Shown: positions 23,871-48,145, numbered from the stretch's first letter. The stretch is DNA of 64,000 nt from Sphaeramia orbicularis (GCF_902148855.1 NC_043964.1:23224285-23288284); one strand, 5' to 3'. A program made the numbers and translations. The notes: a model not told the origin generated them from the sequence alone.

Positions 23871-24756
23871 GTTCTGTTAAGGGCATCAAAGGAGAATGTA
23901 ATGGTATTACTATGGAGTGTAATGTGAGTATTCACCACAGGAGGGTGCATAATGACTGTCCCAATTATCAAAATAATAGCAAAGCACTTAATTGTGAATA
24001 GAGACTTCGTTATGATGGCTTCTGAAGTAGAGGAAGTTTGAAGGGGTTTAGTTGTTCAGCCCATGAATGTACACCACATGAAGTTTGAATACATATTTTT
24101 TACAGTTTCACAGAGGTATCTGAAATAGCTTTCTTCTCAGTTTTGATTTTTTTTTTTTTTTTTAATTTTAAAAGTGAACATTAACCCTTGTAATGTGTTA
24201 AAAAGCTGCCCAGATCTTTAGAGTTAGCAGGTCAAATTAGACCTATGAATTAATGCTCCCCAAAGTACAAATATTCAAAAACAATCATTATCATCCAACA
24301 TTTTCACCCCATAGGTAACTTATTATGCATTGGTGTTCATGTAAACCCTGTTTTGTTAATATGTAATTTGTTTTGTAAACCATGCAAAGGTTAATTTACT
24401 GGGCATCAGCTGAAGTGTTCAGATTCTTTATGTAGTAATATCACTGAAAATACTCAGTGACTTAACTTATCAATTCAAAACTGGACTTATGTAAATGTAT
24501 GTAAATATTATCTGCAAAATGTACTTTTAGTATGAGTAAAAGTACACATTGTGCAGGAAAATGGTCCATGTCAGCATTTTACTAATATATGTGATATGTC
24601 AGATTTCTACTTTATATTTTGTTGGTAGTTTAATGTGCACCAATGCATCATGGTCTGTAAGATCATAATAGGTTTGTATGATTGTTGCCCTTTGACAGCT
24701 ATGTATCTTTAAAAATTCAGTTCTCAGCTTTGCCACTATCCCAGCAAATCCAAGAG
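23871..24756. other. Intergenic sequence between phb and the GATA repeat
   Basis: AT-rich noncoding DNA with a T run near 24149. Nothing gene-like was recognised on either strand. Confidence 0.6.
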
Positions 24757-24867
<111 letters not shown>

Positions 24868-25429
24868 CAGCACAAGCACTCTGCGATTAAAACTATGATA
24901 ATGATACGAAGATAAAAGAAAAAAAATCTGTGAGAAATAAAGGAGTAAGAATACATACAAGAATACACACTAGTAAGCTAAAAGTACTAATGAGTTTTTT
25001 AGAATAACTTTCCCATCCCATAATGGAAAACTTCTTTCTTTAGTTTATATTCATAGTCACTTTTATTTAGAGGTGGTTTTCACTGGACAGGAAAGGGTTG
25101 GGAAACTAAATGTAACTAAAGTAGTGGAGTAAAACGTATAATATTTAACAGAGGTGTAATAGAGTTCAAGTAAAAAATATATGACATGGAAATGTTATAG
25201 TAGAGTACAAATAAGTCAAATGTACTAGAGTGAAAGTAGTTTCATTCCATCCCGTGTTGCTACATAATGAAACCTTTCAAGACTCTACTAAATAAATCAA
25301 CATTAAATTCACAAAAGGCACAGATACCGGTTGTCTACAGAGGCAGGTTCTGCTAGAACAGGATAAATTCATTCGGGCTCCTCTGGGGCAGTCAGTCTGT
25401 CCTCGGGGATATTCCCATTATTTCATCAA

Positions 25430-25817
25430 TCAGGGGTTTGAGCTGAGCGTGTGCGCGCGCCGTGCCCGGCCGGGTTTGGAGGGTAGACGACGAGAGCCCA
25501 GACCCAGACACGCCACCGCGCGCCTGCCCAGACAGCGGCCTCAATGCCTGGGATGAGCGCGGGACGGCGGTGGTACGCGCGAGAGCTTGGCTGGGCCACG
25601 TAGCGGAGCTGAGGACGCCGGTGCGTAGGTTTCTCCGCAACAGAACACATCAACATATAACACACCTCATTTTGCACGAAAGACAACTGGCGGTGCGCTT
25701 TTATAAATGCACATTCGCAAATGTAAAGAGAGAGTGAGCGAGAGAAGTGCGCGTGCAGCCCCGAATCTGTGCAACTCTGATTGCACTAACGCAAGAGGGA
25801 GGTCGCCCTCGACGGAG
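25430..25817 (+). promoter_or_regulatory. znf652: znf652 GC-rich promoter and noncoding exon 1
   Basis: The segment is markedly GC- and CpG-rich (GCGCGC runs near 25451, 25518 and 25577) in otherwise AT-rich surroundings, with CpG density continuing to about 25980. A consensus donor GGAG|GTAAGC at 25817/25818 marks the probable end of exon 1. The coding exon has an acceptor (TTTCTTCAG ending at 30285), giving a 4.47-kb first intron. The start site and any alternative first exons are not resolved. Confidence 0.6.
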
Positions 25818-28800
25818 GTAAGCCTGCGATCCGACACAAAATGTTGCTAAATGACTTAATATTGTGCATATACATGTATGACACGCGTGGCGGCCGCCGG
25901 GGGAAGCAAAATCCCGCGGGTAGCCGGTGGCCGAAGCGAGGGCGAGAATTGTCCGCGAGCTTCGCTAGCTCTGACTTTGTGACAGTGTCGAGTTGAGTGG
26001 GTTTGTCAGTAAAGCATTCTGGGTTTTGTTAGAAAAGCGCTGCTTTTCTATTTCCAAGACGAGCAAGAAACACTCGCAACAAAGCATGACATCGGCTTTT
26101 CATTTGGCCTCACAGGGGTCCAATAAATGTCACACTTTACCGTTTTTTTAAATGTATCAACGGTAAAAGTGTAACGTTATTGCTAAATACCTGACGTTAA
26201 TGCTAGCTTTAAGCTAACTAGCCACAATCTGGGCGGTTTTGGGTTAAAAAAAAGTGAAAGTCCATCGTCTGTTGTTACCTAATGCATGTTAGCAAATCCT
26301 AGCTATAGGTGGTTTTTAGCTTATGCAAGGTAGTTTGATTGTTCCGCAGTAGCCTTAGCTGGACTAAAATGTCTAATGGCTGCACCTTGAGCTAATGTAG
26401 CCAAGTTAGCTTGTCATGTGTGTGCAGGTTTGTACCTATGGGGTATTGCTAGCTAGCTAAGTAGCCTAAGTTGGCCAGGCCCGCACAGTGTTGGTGCTTT
26501 ACGCCGTACAATGTTGCCTTTTTGTTTAACCCTTTCTTAGCTTTATATACACCACAGCATCAATTCGAGGTCTTGTAGCACAAACGGTTGCCTTATTAAA
26601 TATGTAGCCCTTCATATTAGAAATAGCAGTTGCAGTATATCTCGTCATACTTCCCTAAATTATGTATAGCGTTAGTTTTGCACCTGGTAACCTTACTCGC
26701 TATTGACTGAAAGCTTACTGTCTAATTGCACGTACATTATTTTTTTCCAAGATCTGAATATCATAAGGTAATGAGTATTTGTATGTTAGTAATGTTTCTA
26801 TATTAGGTCATGACATTCAGATTTTGAACCAGAAAGTATTTCCTTTTCAGAGGTGCAGTATCTCCAGTAGTAGATTTCCATCTGACAAGCTTGAATGTCT
26901 TTGTAGTGACGAGAAATTACTCTCCCCCTTCTCCTGTTATACCTCAGATGATTTATACCAGACCAAAAACACCAGGAACTGCTCTATGACCCGATTATGG
27001 GCTTGAGGGCCAAATGCCTACAGTGACATGAAGCACTCCTGCAGCGCACCACACAGTGAGCTGGTTAAGGTCTTATGAGTTTGGACAGAGTGAGGAATGT
27101 GAACCCTCACACGGTCCTCCACAAGCTGCGAAAAGGAAAGCTCATTAAAGTCTAGACTTGAGAGGCAGCGTGGATTTGAGGAGCAGTGCTGCATAATAAG
27201 AGGTAAACGTGACATATTTTGACTGCTTCAGAGGTCTCATCTGCTTTTCTGTCACAGTTCAGCCAAGCACTTGTGAGCCCTTGCACTATTTAATGCTGTT
27301 GGTTTAAGTGTTGTGTTTGCAGTAGAGCTCCCATCCTGTGTCATTCTAATCTTAAGCCACAGTAGCATCTATCCGGTGTATAACTGGCTTTGTGGCTTAC
27401 CCTATATGAAATGAGTTTTGGTTTCTTATTACGTCTCTGAAGCATGATTGAGGAACAAATTGGTTGCTGTTGAATAAACTTTGATTTCTAAGCAAGTTTT
27501 CCCCACCATTAGTTATGCTTAGGATTACTGAAATAGACTGTCAGAGAGGCATTTATGGATGCACTTTTTTCATCTTTTGTGTCAGGGTTCAAAGGTCATC
27601 TTTGAAAGCTGACCAGATTGAAACGGCAAGTCAAAAACCATCATCTTTTCAATGCATTTGACCTCCCAGTCTGGCTAGGTGATTGTGTTGACTAATTACC
27701 AGTGATATTGAGAAGTCTGCACACTACTTGATTCCCACATCAAAGGGCTGTAATATTTCAGAGTGAGTGAAACTCTGAAATGACTCATCATTGATTATGA
27801 TAAGCGAGTGAGGATTTTACTCAATATTGGTTGCATAACAATGCATGCACTTTTATTTGTTCATGTGCTTTTGTGATAGTTAATTTGGTGCTTTAGATTA
27901 ATTTTATGTTACAGAAGTTGAACTGCATCCTCAATATTAGCTCTTAAACATCTTTTTCAAATGTGCACATGATTAAAAGAAACTGGCATCAGCTGATGGC
28001 ACGTTCTATTCAGGAAATGGTTCTCATGCAATTTCTATTCCTCTGTCATCCAGACGCAGGATAATCTATTAGGCTTTGTGTCCAAGATAGCCATGTGAGT
28101 TGAGTTGCTCTGTCAGTGCAGAACTCGCCCTCCCCCTGTGGTCTTAATGCTCTCAGAGCTGCTGTCCAATTCTCAGAAAGGATCAGAGTCAGCATGCACA
28201 GGAACACAGGTGTGTCTGTTTGTGAGGATAGCCAAATTCTACATAAATAGCTTCTACTTACGATTGCAAAAAAATAGAGGAAAAAAACAGACTATTGTAC
28301 AATTGGCTCATGGAAAAAGTGATCATGTAAGGGTGTGTTTTAGTGACGCTCACATCAGCCTCCATCCTTGAATGCCTTTTTTGATACTCCAGCAAAATAA
28401 AGAGACAGAAATAACAGGAAAAACAGTCAAGCATTTACTGAGGGAGGATTTTCGGAAATGCCTTCAAATCACTTTGAACAGAAGTTAAGGTTAGGCATTC
28501 TGAAACCTTACCCAGAACGATGAGCAAAAGTTGAAATATGAAAATATATGGTTATAGTGTCTCATTTGTTATGACTTTTTTTTTGTATCTTAAATCATCC
28601 CACACTAATGAATAAGGATTGTAAAGGTAAAAGCAAGAGTTAAGATACCATGATATAATCCATCTCACATGTTAAAGTAAGGGGGAAAGTGATTTTTTTT
28701 TTTTTTTTTTGGCAGCAGATTGTCATTAATAGTTTGAGTTTCGCACCAACGGTTCATGTAAATCATGACCCTAAGAATCAAGCAGATGTCATGGGTGTAG

Positions 28801-30285
28801 CGGTGGGTTTTGCGAATATGAAAGTTTCTCTTAGCCTGTTTGTGTTTTCTTTTGTCGATGGGTGGGTCATTGTTTTTTAAGTATTAGATGTGTGGGAAGA
28901 CACAGAGGAGGTTATCTGTACTGTCTCTCAAGGAAATGTTTGCTTGTTGTTTTTAGGGAGTATGTGTAGTGAACCAACACCCTGATGCATATTCGTTATG
29001 GTGAACAGGGTGTAAGGTTGTGTGAGGTCAACCAGCTGCCAACCAAGGACACCAAGCATAGATGTTGTCACATTCCACTAAACAACAGAATGAAACAGTT
29101 CTTTGCATTTAATGTGATGCTATGTTTAAAATGTTTAACATAATCATCTTTCTATAGGTTTGTTTGCTCTAAACAGTGCATTGCATAGGCTGTGTTGAAA
29201 GTTGAAATACAGTTTCCTGTGGTTGTATTTGCACTAAAGCTTCTGAGCTGCGGTTACACTGTGCTCTGTAACAGTCAATGGGAGGCGTGTGCAATATAAT
29301 GTTTAATCAGTACTATATCCTTGGTATAGGTTTATGTTTCTGGATAGAACTCAACTATCAAATGTTAAAAAGCAAACATAGTGTGAAATATTAAACACAG
29401 TGTGCAATATTAATAGCTTTACAAATGGTTTAATAATACTTGCACAAGAAAATCTTAGTGTCTCTTTATGTTATAGGACTGTGATACACGATGAATGCAT
29501 GTTTTTGCATTCCAACTGATATAAATCTGATCTTTGTGCCGGAAAATGTGTGCAGACATTTTTATTTAACCATCTACATGAAGATAAATTTAGAGGTCTT
29601 TAACACTCCTCTTATCTTAGTGCTTCAGCAAACCATCTGTGCATTCTAGTGAGGTGTTTCAGTTGTGGCCTGGAAATATGTAGATCCCTCAGTTTTTGAA
29701 ATTTCATCTACTCACATTCATTTGTGAAGGCTGTGGTTTCAACTCCTACTCACCACACTGAAACAGTTGTGGGCAAATGTGGCACTCTGTTGAAGACATG
29801 AAAATATGGCAGTAGTTTCAGTTCACAGCCTCCACACTGACATGAGAGAACGGAAGAGCACCTTTTCTGATCTCATCTGCATTTCTTGCTGCTTCTTTCT
29901 GCTTTATCTCACAGGTAATGCGCTGTAAATGGCTCTTCAAGCAAGAAACAGAAGACTTTGCAGCAGTTCCATGTCTGGCATTCAGCTTGTCCTTACCTGC
30001 TCTGCAGTTTGAAGACACTGGCACCCTGCAGGGCAGCAGCCTTCAGAAAAACTGAGTTGGAAGCAGCCTACTGCTCACATAATAGCTCAAGAGGAATTAA
30101 GCTTCAGATGTTCTGCATCAAAGACTCGGATCCTTTGTTTTTTTAGTCTCATTTTTAAGCTAATGGAACAAACCTTGGAAGAGATTGTATGTCTTTCCAA
30201 CTTTTTCTACCTTGGGCAACATGGATGCTCTCTTTGAATCAGGTTGACTGTTTCTCACTTCATCCCCTTCTTCCTGTTTCTTCAG
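25818..30285 (+). other. znf652: znf652 intron 1
   Basis: No additional coding exon was recognised. The first kilobase is moderately GC-rich, the rest AT-rich with a T run near 28693. No member of the repeat families found elsewhere in the window was noticed here. Confidence 0.55.
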
Positions 30286-30423
30286 TCAAAGGAGGGTGGG
30301 GGATTGGTGCAGAGCCCCTCGCCCCTCCGTGGACAGTAGGTTAGTCTAGTCTAACTAGGCACCACAACAGTTACACTTTATTACTGCCTGTGTCTCGCAA
30401 GCTTGTTCATCCATTCCCTCTTC

Positions 30424-40679
<10,256 letters not shown>

Positions 40680-43600
40680 ACAATCCTCCAGATCTGCAGG
40701 CCCACACCAAACTACGCCTTGTCTCTCCTCCTTTCATAGTCCTGCCTCAGTCTCTCGGTTGCTGCACCCTAATGTAAGGGTGCTCCTCTCAAAACCATTC
40801 AAACTAGACATACGCAACTGTGTATGTGGGAATGACTGATTCACCCGGGGTGCACACAGTTAATAGAATAGGAACCCTTAAAAATCCTGTCAACTGACAA
40901 AAGATTTTATAACCTCTAGATTTTTCTTAGGAAATCTACTCGACGATTTCTGTGTAAGTTATCTCTCTGTACATTAATTGGTGTAAAGTATCTCGATTTC
41001 ATCAAACGCTGCTGATGGAAGTGAACATGCGTATTAACCGGGCTTCATGGATCACCACAGACCAGTGTCATTGAACTTTTCCTCTTCATGTTAAGTTGAC
41101 TTACGGTTGCACACCGGCAAGGACTTTAGCTTTACGTGCAGGTCCTCCCCTTAGCAATACTCAGCCTTTCCTCCGAGTCATACTGCGGAACCTCGGGCCA
41201 CACAGAAATGTCTAATGAATGTTTTAACCGGTTCTACCTGGACCATTCTCTGTCGTTCTGTGAGAAGGGCAACAGCAGTAGAGCGAGATGCAGTGCCACA
41301 GGTTAAAGAAAGGAGGGGAGGAGGTTTTGTAAAGGACATTGGTAAAAGGTTTTGTAAAAGCTTAGGTGAATCTTAGCAGTCTGAGATTCACATCATGGTT
41401 TAATGGTGCTTTCCATTCCAGTACGTGAAAAAAAATTATCTTAAGTTTGCTTTTTCCATTTGACTTTCAGAAGTGTAATACTACAAAATAACAATGTATT
41501 GTGTCAGAATATGTCTAGCCAGCCTGGGTTTTCTACAAAGGATTTGAGCTTTGAGTAGATATTTTGTGATTAAGAAAACCAAGTTATGCAGGATATGCCC
41601 GATGCACACAAACCTTAACAATTACTCAAGCACACACACATATGATAAAGACCACACGGCCACTGATGTACTTATGTGATCAGTGCAACCTCAGCTTTCA
41701 GTACTGTTGGTCAACACATGCTTCTAGATAACGGACGACTGTCTAATACTGCCACTGTGAGAGGCCAGACACACGGCCTCATCAGGATTTACCCAACCTC
41801 CCTTCGCTGCTGTCGAAATGATACGGGTTACCATGTTAAAGGTCATTTGACACACACAGTATACACACCTGGGACCTTTTTTCATCACAGTACTTAAACC
41901 GGCAATTATGCATATTCCTCTCAGCCTATATTCCACGGTTTGGTGTGGGGCGTTGTTGTAATGTAACGGTTCGTTTTTGATTTTCTTCATACTGACATCC
42001 ACACAAGCAAAATGCGTGTCTAAACCTATTGAATGTTGCCTACGCAGAATGATGGCTGATGAGTCATTCATTTTTACTTTTTTTTTTTCTCCTTTTCTGG
42101 TAATTTGCTCTTCTCGGTTTTAAGCTAATGAATAGTTTAGATATACTGTTATTAGCACATGCTAGGAAATGTCAGGACAAAAAGGCAGTAGTCGTACAAC
42201 TTGTAACACTTGGAATTTTTGTATAGTTAAGCAAACGTGATCAAGTCAGCGTAAGAAATTACATTTATAAATGTAATAGCCGATGGTGTGAATGTTATTT
42301 TGCTTGATAGAAGCAGAAATGGTTGGCATTGAACTCTGGTTCCTCTGCGTTAAACCTTTCATCCAGTCCGACGGTCATCTGATTTGAGGTTTTGTGCGAG
42401 TGTGACTGTGTGCATGCATTAGTCGCTACCCGTCTGTCTTTTTGTCTGTCTTTCTGTCTGGTTGTCCCCAGTGCTCTTGTACCAAAAGCTGCTTTTACAC
42501 AGTGTGCCCCAATAGATGTGTATTCGGGGATACCTGCGACGGAAAATAGCAGTAAATTTAACATGACCCTCTTTCCACCACAATAATGGTATTCAGTCTG
42601 GAGTAGTTAATATCTGTAGTTTAGAATGTCCCTGTTTTTTATTTGAGACCCGCAATTATCCTGCCATTTCTGCGGGTCTTCAAACCGCTGCATTATTCGC
42701 TTATCATCCCCCTCCCTCCCCTTCCTCCCCTTCCTCTCCAGGTTCACTGCTTTGCTTCAGCATTTTGCAGGACGGCTCTTTCTTTGTACTTTTTTTTTAA
42801 AAAGCCTTTTCATTTGTGTGTATTCTCTGCACTTTACTGCTGCGTGGGTGAGGCGCAGGGAAGGGAGGGACTGACAATGCATTGTGGAACCAAGTGCAGT
42901 TGCGGCTGCATGGAAAAGGGTGGAGGTGATTACTTCGAGTGGATGTTTTTAGGCAAGGAAAGGAGGAGAATTCCGGGTGGAGGCTGGTAGTGTGGAAGGG
43001 ACCATTGCAAACGAAGGACATTTCTTTTTTAGCGTGTATAATTTTAATTCCTGACATACACTTTTTTTTTTTTTCCTTCAATTCGGACCTCCCTTCAAAG
43101 TAAAAGCGATGTTCCTCCTGCTTTGGCGACTTGACACTATCCCCTCCAAACTCTGTCTGAAATGCATTCTTCTGTTGTGTTCAATTTTTCTGTCATGTCC
43201 TGTTTTGTCTTTCAGTTTGCCTATGATACTCCTCCTCCTTTCTTTGTTACATAGAATGCACTTTTTACTAAAATTCTTGGCTAGTTAAGAAAAAAAAAAA
43301 TAACATTGTATATTCTTTAAAGATGTTTTAAAAAAAAAAAAAATCAATATACTTTTCCCCTTTGTATTTTTAACCACTTAATGTAGCATTGCGTATTTTA
43401 TTATTGTATCTGGTACAAAATGTGCAGCTTTATAATGTCCTGGTTTGTCTTTTTTTGTATGTTATCTGGAGATTGAGGAGAAGTGAAAAAGTTGGGCCTT
43501 TTTTTGATAATGTACATTTAACTGACTGCTAACTTTGAGAAGTAAAACAAGTAGCCATTATTATCATATGCTTGTGTGTGTCTGTGTATCTTCAGATGCT

Positions 43601-44030
43601 GGTTATAAGCAAAGACATGTTGACAAAATGCAGAAAGATAAGGTGTGTGTTCTTAGAAGTAAGTCGATCAGTTCAGTTTCACAATGAGCTGAGAACATGA
43701 ACTTCATCTATCACTGCTCAGACATATGTCATGTGTTTATGTGTCAGTATTTTAGGGTCACGGGGTTCTTGGCTTAATGCCTGAAACTAAACTGTATCTG
43801 CACGTGACTGAAGGATCAGCAGCTGACCTTTTTGTTTTTCAGCGATTATTTGACAAAGGAGATTTTTAGATCCAGTTCTGTCAGCACTTCCTTCCTTCCT
43901 CCTTTTTGGTTTGATGCTTGTGGAAAAAACCACTTCGGTAGGGCTCTAGTTTTTCAACTTTTTCTTCGTTTTTGCAGAAGAAATGAAACACCCCATGTGT
44001 AAATGAATAAAAAAAGATGGTCCTTACCAG
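40680..44030 (+). other. znf652: znf652 3' UTR (approximate end)
   Basis: A long noncoding stretch follows the stop codon, as in mammalian ZNF652. The next canonical AATAAA noticed on the plus strand is at about 44006-44011. Several T- or A-rich runs (43060, 43289, 43330) could support earlier ends through variant signals. The true cleavage site cannot be read from sequence alone. Confidence 0.45.
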
Positions 44031-44259
44031 GTTTTAAAATGATCTAAATCTAACTTTAAGTGTGAAACAACACAAACACATTTCACAGTGTCATTATGTA
44101 ACAAAAAAAAATGGAGAAATACAGGAAAAAACAAAGTACAGTAGGAATTAAGAGCTCCTGAAAAAATGCCCAGGATTTACTGATCATCAACAAGTGGGAC
44201 CACCTGTAGAAGATATTTTATCAGACTGCTGGTCTGAAACATTCAAATCTGTGTTAATA

Positions 44260-44806
44260 CAGGGTGGGGAAGCAAAATTTACAATGTTTTGAGGCAGGGA
44301 TTGAAAGACAGTGTATGACCAATTAGTTTATTGAAAGTCATGAGAATTTATTTGCCACAAGAAAATGTACGTAATAGAAAATGTTTTTATTCTATGTGTC
44401 CTCCTTTCTCAATAACTGCCTTCACACGCTTCCTGAAACTTGCACAAGTGTTCTTCAAATATTCGGGTGACAACTTCTCCCATTCTTCTTTAATAGTATC
44501 TTCCAGACTTTCTCGTAATAGTTTTGCTCATAGTCATTCTCTTCTTTCCATTATAAACAGTCTTTATGGACACTCCAACTATTTTTGAAATCTCCTTTGG
44601 TGTGACGAGTGCATTCAGCAAATCACACACTCTTTGACGTTTGCTTTCCTGATTACTCATATGGGCAAAAGTTTCTGAAAAGGTATGGATAATAGTGTTA
44701 GGTATGATTATGACATCAATATATGTTTGGTTTCAAAACAATTGACGCAGTGCCTGCTGAGAAAAAACAACTAAATGTTCATTGTAAATTTTGCTTCCCC
44801 ACCCTC
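44260..44806 (-). mobile_element. Internally deleted mariner-type element, 547 bp
   Basis: The terminal inverted repeats CAGGGTGGGGAAGCAAAATT and its complement are nearly perfect over about 27 bp, with TA on both sides (44258-44259 and 44807-44808). On the minus strand an ATG at 44660 opens MSNQESKRQRVCDLLNALVT and PKEISKIVGVSIKTVYN, a transposase helix-turn-helix. Near the other end, EEWEKLSPEYLKNTCASFRK and RVKAVIEKGGHIE stop form the transposase C-terminus (stop at 44387-44389). The catalytic middle is missing, so it is a nonautonomous deletion derivative. The near-perfect ends suggest fairly recent activity. Confidence 0.88.
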
Positions 44807-44905
44807 TAGATTGTAAAGGAGGAAAGATACTGCTCTTGATATTACCTTGAAAATGTTTTGTTGCAAAGCTGACAAAGATGTCATGAAAAGACTTTTCCAG
44901 ATATG

Positions 44906-44938
<33 letters not shown>

Positions 44939-45107
44939 ATGAATGGTTTTAAGTAATTACCTTGTTTTTATATCCTTTTCATCTTGTTACATGTCTTGCC
45001 TCTTTTTTTGTATTTCACATCAAGTTAACATTTTAAAATTCTACGCCTAAAATGAATTCACATGTTCAGTTTATTTCGGTTTAATCAACAAAATACTAAA
45101 TGACATC

Positions 45108-45680
45108 AAACAAGTGGTACCAGGCATAACAAACCCCGCCCCTCACATGTAGCTTATTTTGGCATCGATCCAGCTGATGTCATCACATCCATGCGTGTGC
45201 TGATGTCAGCATATCAATTGCCTTAGTATATGTGCCAAGTTTGACATAATTTGAAACAAAATTGATGTTTTCATAGACATTTGAAATTTTGCCCATTATA
45301 AGTAAATGGGAGAAAAGAAAAAAAAAAGATTTTAAAAATTCGTAAAAAATTTGGACTTTGACCTGCTTTTCCCAAAATGTAATGACATCTATTCTGGATC
45401 ACTTCTAATCTATAAACCCAATTTGGTTTGAATTAAACCAATAGTTCTGCTGCTACAGATGTGAAATTTCAACCATTATAATAAGTAAATGGGGAAGAAA
45501 GAAAAGATTTAAAAATTTCGTTAAAAAATTGAAACTTTGACCTACTTTACCAAAATGTAATGACATCTGTTCTGGGTGACTGGCAATATATAAACCCAAC
45601 TTGGTATGAATTCAACCAGTAGTTTTGCTGCTACAGTGTTACAGAAACAAACCGAACCAAAACAATACCCCTTGCCTCCC
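45108..45680 (-). repeat. Unclassified interspersed repeat family A, copy 3
   Basis: Begins GTGGTACCAGGCATAACAAA, then TCGATCCAGCTGATGTCATC, two monomers with CCCAATTTGGT, and ends AAAACAATACCCCTTGCC. Same order and orientation as the copies at 33779 and 46678. Confidence 0.85.
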
Positions 45681-46369
45681 GTTTGGGGGCAGAGTAATAA
45701 AAAAAGATGGTTGTTACCAGATTATGAAATTATCTAAACCGAACCTTAAATGACATTATTCATTATTTAATAAAACTGAAGTCAAAATGGGAAATGTAGT
45801 AGTACGTGGAAAAACAAAGTACAGTAGGTGTGTATTCAGGTGTGTGTTAATATGACATGGAGGGAAAACGTCGCTGACACAGTTCAAGAGGAATTGTTGC
45901 TGTCCATCAATCAGGGAAGGGTTCTAAATGTCAAGTCAAATGTTCTGCAGTAAGGAAGACAGAATAAGCTTTATTGTCATTACAAAATCCCTTTGTACAC
46001 TCCAACAAAATATGGTGATAATTCACAAGTGAGTGGATAATGTGTAAAAGTGTTGTCAGTCTACCCAGGAGTGGACATTTTAGCCAATTCTGTGTGTGCA
46101 ATACTCAGAGAAACCGCAAAAACACACAATCTTCTGTATATATATATCACACACTACAGTCCTCAGAGCATGTTGAATGTTAAAGTTTATGACAGAACAA
46201 TTTGAGAAAGACTGAAAGTATGGCTTGTTCAGTCTTGTTTGGAAGGCTTGCCAAGACACAAATCCCCTTCTGTCTAAAAAGAACATGGCAGCACGGCTTA
46301 ATCTGAACAAACACACACAACCCCACATTCGGCAAAACCCAAACCCAGAGTAAACACGTATCAGTGCAA

Positions 46370-46670
46370 TATGTACGACGGTGGTAGAGGGGAGATGGTT
46401 TGGGCTTGTTTTGCAGCCACGGGACCTGGACACCTCGCAGCCACTGGAGTGGACCATGAACTCCCCAGTAACCAGAGTATTCCAGAGTCAAACAGGAGGC
46501 TGTCTGTCAACAGCTGAAGCTTGGTCAGTTTTGGGTCATGTAACGGGATCGCAGGTGCACAGCGGACCTACACCAGAACGGCTGCAAAAGAAAGGAACCA
46601 AGGTGTTGCAGTGACCCAGTCAAAGTCCAGACCTCAACCTGATTCAAGTACTGTGGCATGACCATCAGGT
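46370..46670 (+). mobile_element. Tc1-like transposase relic
   Basis: The frame near 46396-46480 reads MVWACFAATGPGHLAATG, matching the segment around the second catalytic region of Tc1-type transposases. After shifts of frame, 46615-46665 reads PSQSPDLNLIQVLWHD, the DPN-downstream motif just before the third catalytic residue. The copy is heavily degraded and is cut off by repeat family A at about 46675. Confidence 0.7.
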
Positions 46671-46674
46671 ACTA

Positions 46675-47775
46675 GTACAAGTGGTACCAGGCACAACAAA
46701 CCCCACCCCCCGCATGTATCGTAGTTTATTTTGGCATCGATTCAGCTGATGTCGTCATATCTATGCGTGTGCTGATGTCAGCGTGTCAATGGCCTCTATG
46801 TATGTGCCAAGTCTGATGTAAACTGAAACAAAATTGATGTTTTTTGTAGTCATTTGAAATGTCGCCCATTATAAGTAAATGACAGAAAAAAAAAGTATTA
46901 AAAATGAAAACTTTGACCTACTTTTCCCAAATGTTACTACATCTATGCTGGGTCACTGGCAATCTATAAACCCAATTTGGTATGAATTCAACCAGTCATT
47001 TTGCTGGTTTGACGCTGACATTTGACATTTGAATTTAACCCTTTCATGCATACTGGTCACTACAGTAGACGGCTCTTCTACAGCTGTTCTCTTGTATATT
47101 CATGGATTTTGTTCTTTTCGTTGTTTTTTTTTTTTACACATATCTTTATTAAAGTTTTAAGACACTACATATCATTTTTGACATGAATTGGTAACTTTAT
47201 GTAGATCTCTCCTGAACATAAACCCCCAGAATCACAAGCCCTCCCCATAGTTTTCACACAATTTATCAGTAAATACATGTTTCTGTGCGTCAAAAATTAA
47301 ATGTGTGGTGTCCAGCTGAGTGAACATTTTTGAAACTTCATGAAAAAAAGGTTCATAGGAATTTTTTTCATTATTAGTTTTTTAATGTATTTTTTTTTAT
47401 TATTTTTTAAAATTATTTTTCATTTTATTCTTTTTTTTAAATTTATTTTTCAGAAGAAAATTTTCAATCGCATTGTTTTTTTCATGTCTAAAGAGGAACA
47501 TAAACACTCAGGAAAAAATTTTGATTAAGGTTTTTATAATCCGTGCATGAAAGGGTTAAGTCTATTCTCAGAGAATGGGGGGAAAAAATAATTTTAGAAA
47601 TCATAAAAAATTTGAACTTTCACCTACTGTTCCCAAAATGTAATCAGCTCTATTCTGGGTCGCTGATAATCTATAAATCCAATTTGATATGAATTCAACC
47701 AATAGTTTTGCTGCTAGACTGTTAACAAACAAACAAACTGAACCAAAAACAATACCCCTTGCCTCCCTTTTAGGG
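46675..47775 (-). repeat. Unclassified interspersed repeat family A, copy 4, split by a MITE
   Basis: The left part, 46675-47034, begins GTGGTACCAGGCACAACAAA and runs through one CCCAATTTGGTATGAATTCA monomer. The right part, 47560-47775, resumes inside the next monomer and ends CCAAAAACAATACCCCTTGC. The two halves join logically across the TTAA-flanked MITE at 47039-47555. Confidence 0.8.
47039..47555. mobile_element. TTAA-flanked piggyBac-like MITE family C, copy 2
   Basis: CCCTTTCATGCATACTGGTC at the left and GTGCATGAAAGGG at the right, with TTAA on both sides (47035-47038 and 47556-47559). Nested in repeat family A, so it is younger than that copy. It carries a T/A-rich expansion near 47380-47450. 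Noncoding. Confidence 0.87.
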
Positions 47776-48145
47776 GGTGGGGTAATAAAAAAGGGACATA
47801 AGAACATAGTAGAGAAATGTGGGCTAAAAGTCCTCTACAAGAATGTGACAGACTGATAGTCATCCTGGAACAATGACCTCTAGTTCTTGCTGCTGACGGT
47901 GCTTCTGCAGACTATTGGAGGAAGGGTGGTACTTTGGTTTTCATGTACAGCTTCTCCATTTTGGCTCCATTTAAGAAAATAAATGACAACACGATTGAAT
48001 CTGATCAAGGTTGTTGTATACTTGAGGACAGATTTAATTAGTTTTTAGTCCCAGCTGATTGTTTTTACCATCTCTATAGAATTCAATGAAGGTTTACTTT
48101 TTCTTGTGATAAACAGAAAGATTGAACGTTCCTTCTAGAATTTAA

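Noticed and set aside
25392-25737. Open frames on both strands in the GC-rich znf652 promoter
   Set aside because: Frames stay open because stop codons are rare in CpG-rich DNA; the segment fits a promoter and noncoding exon.
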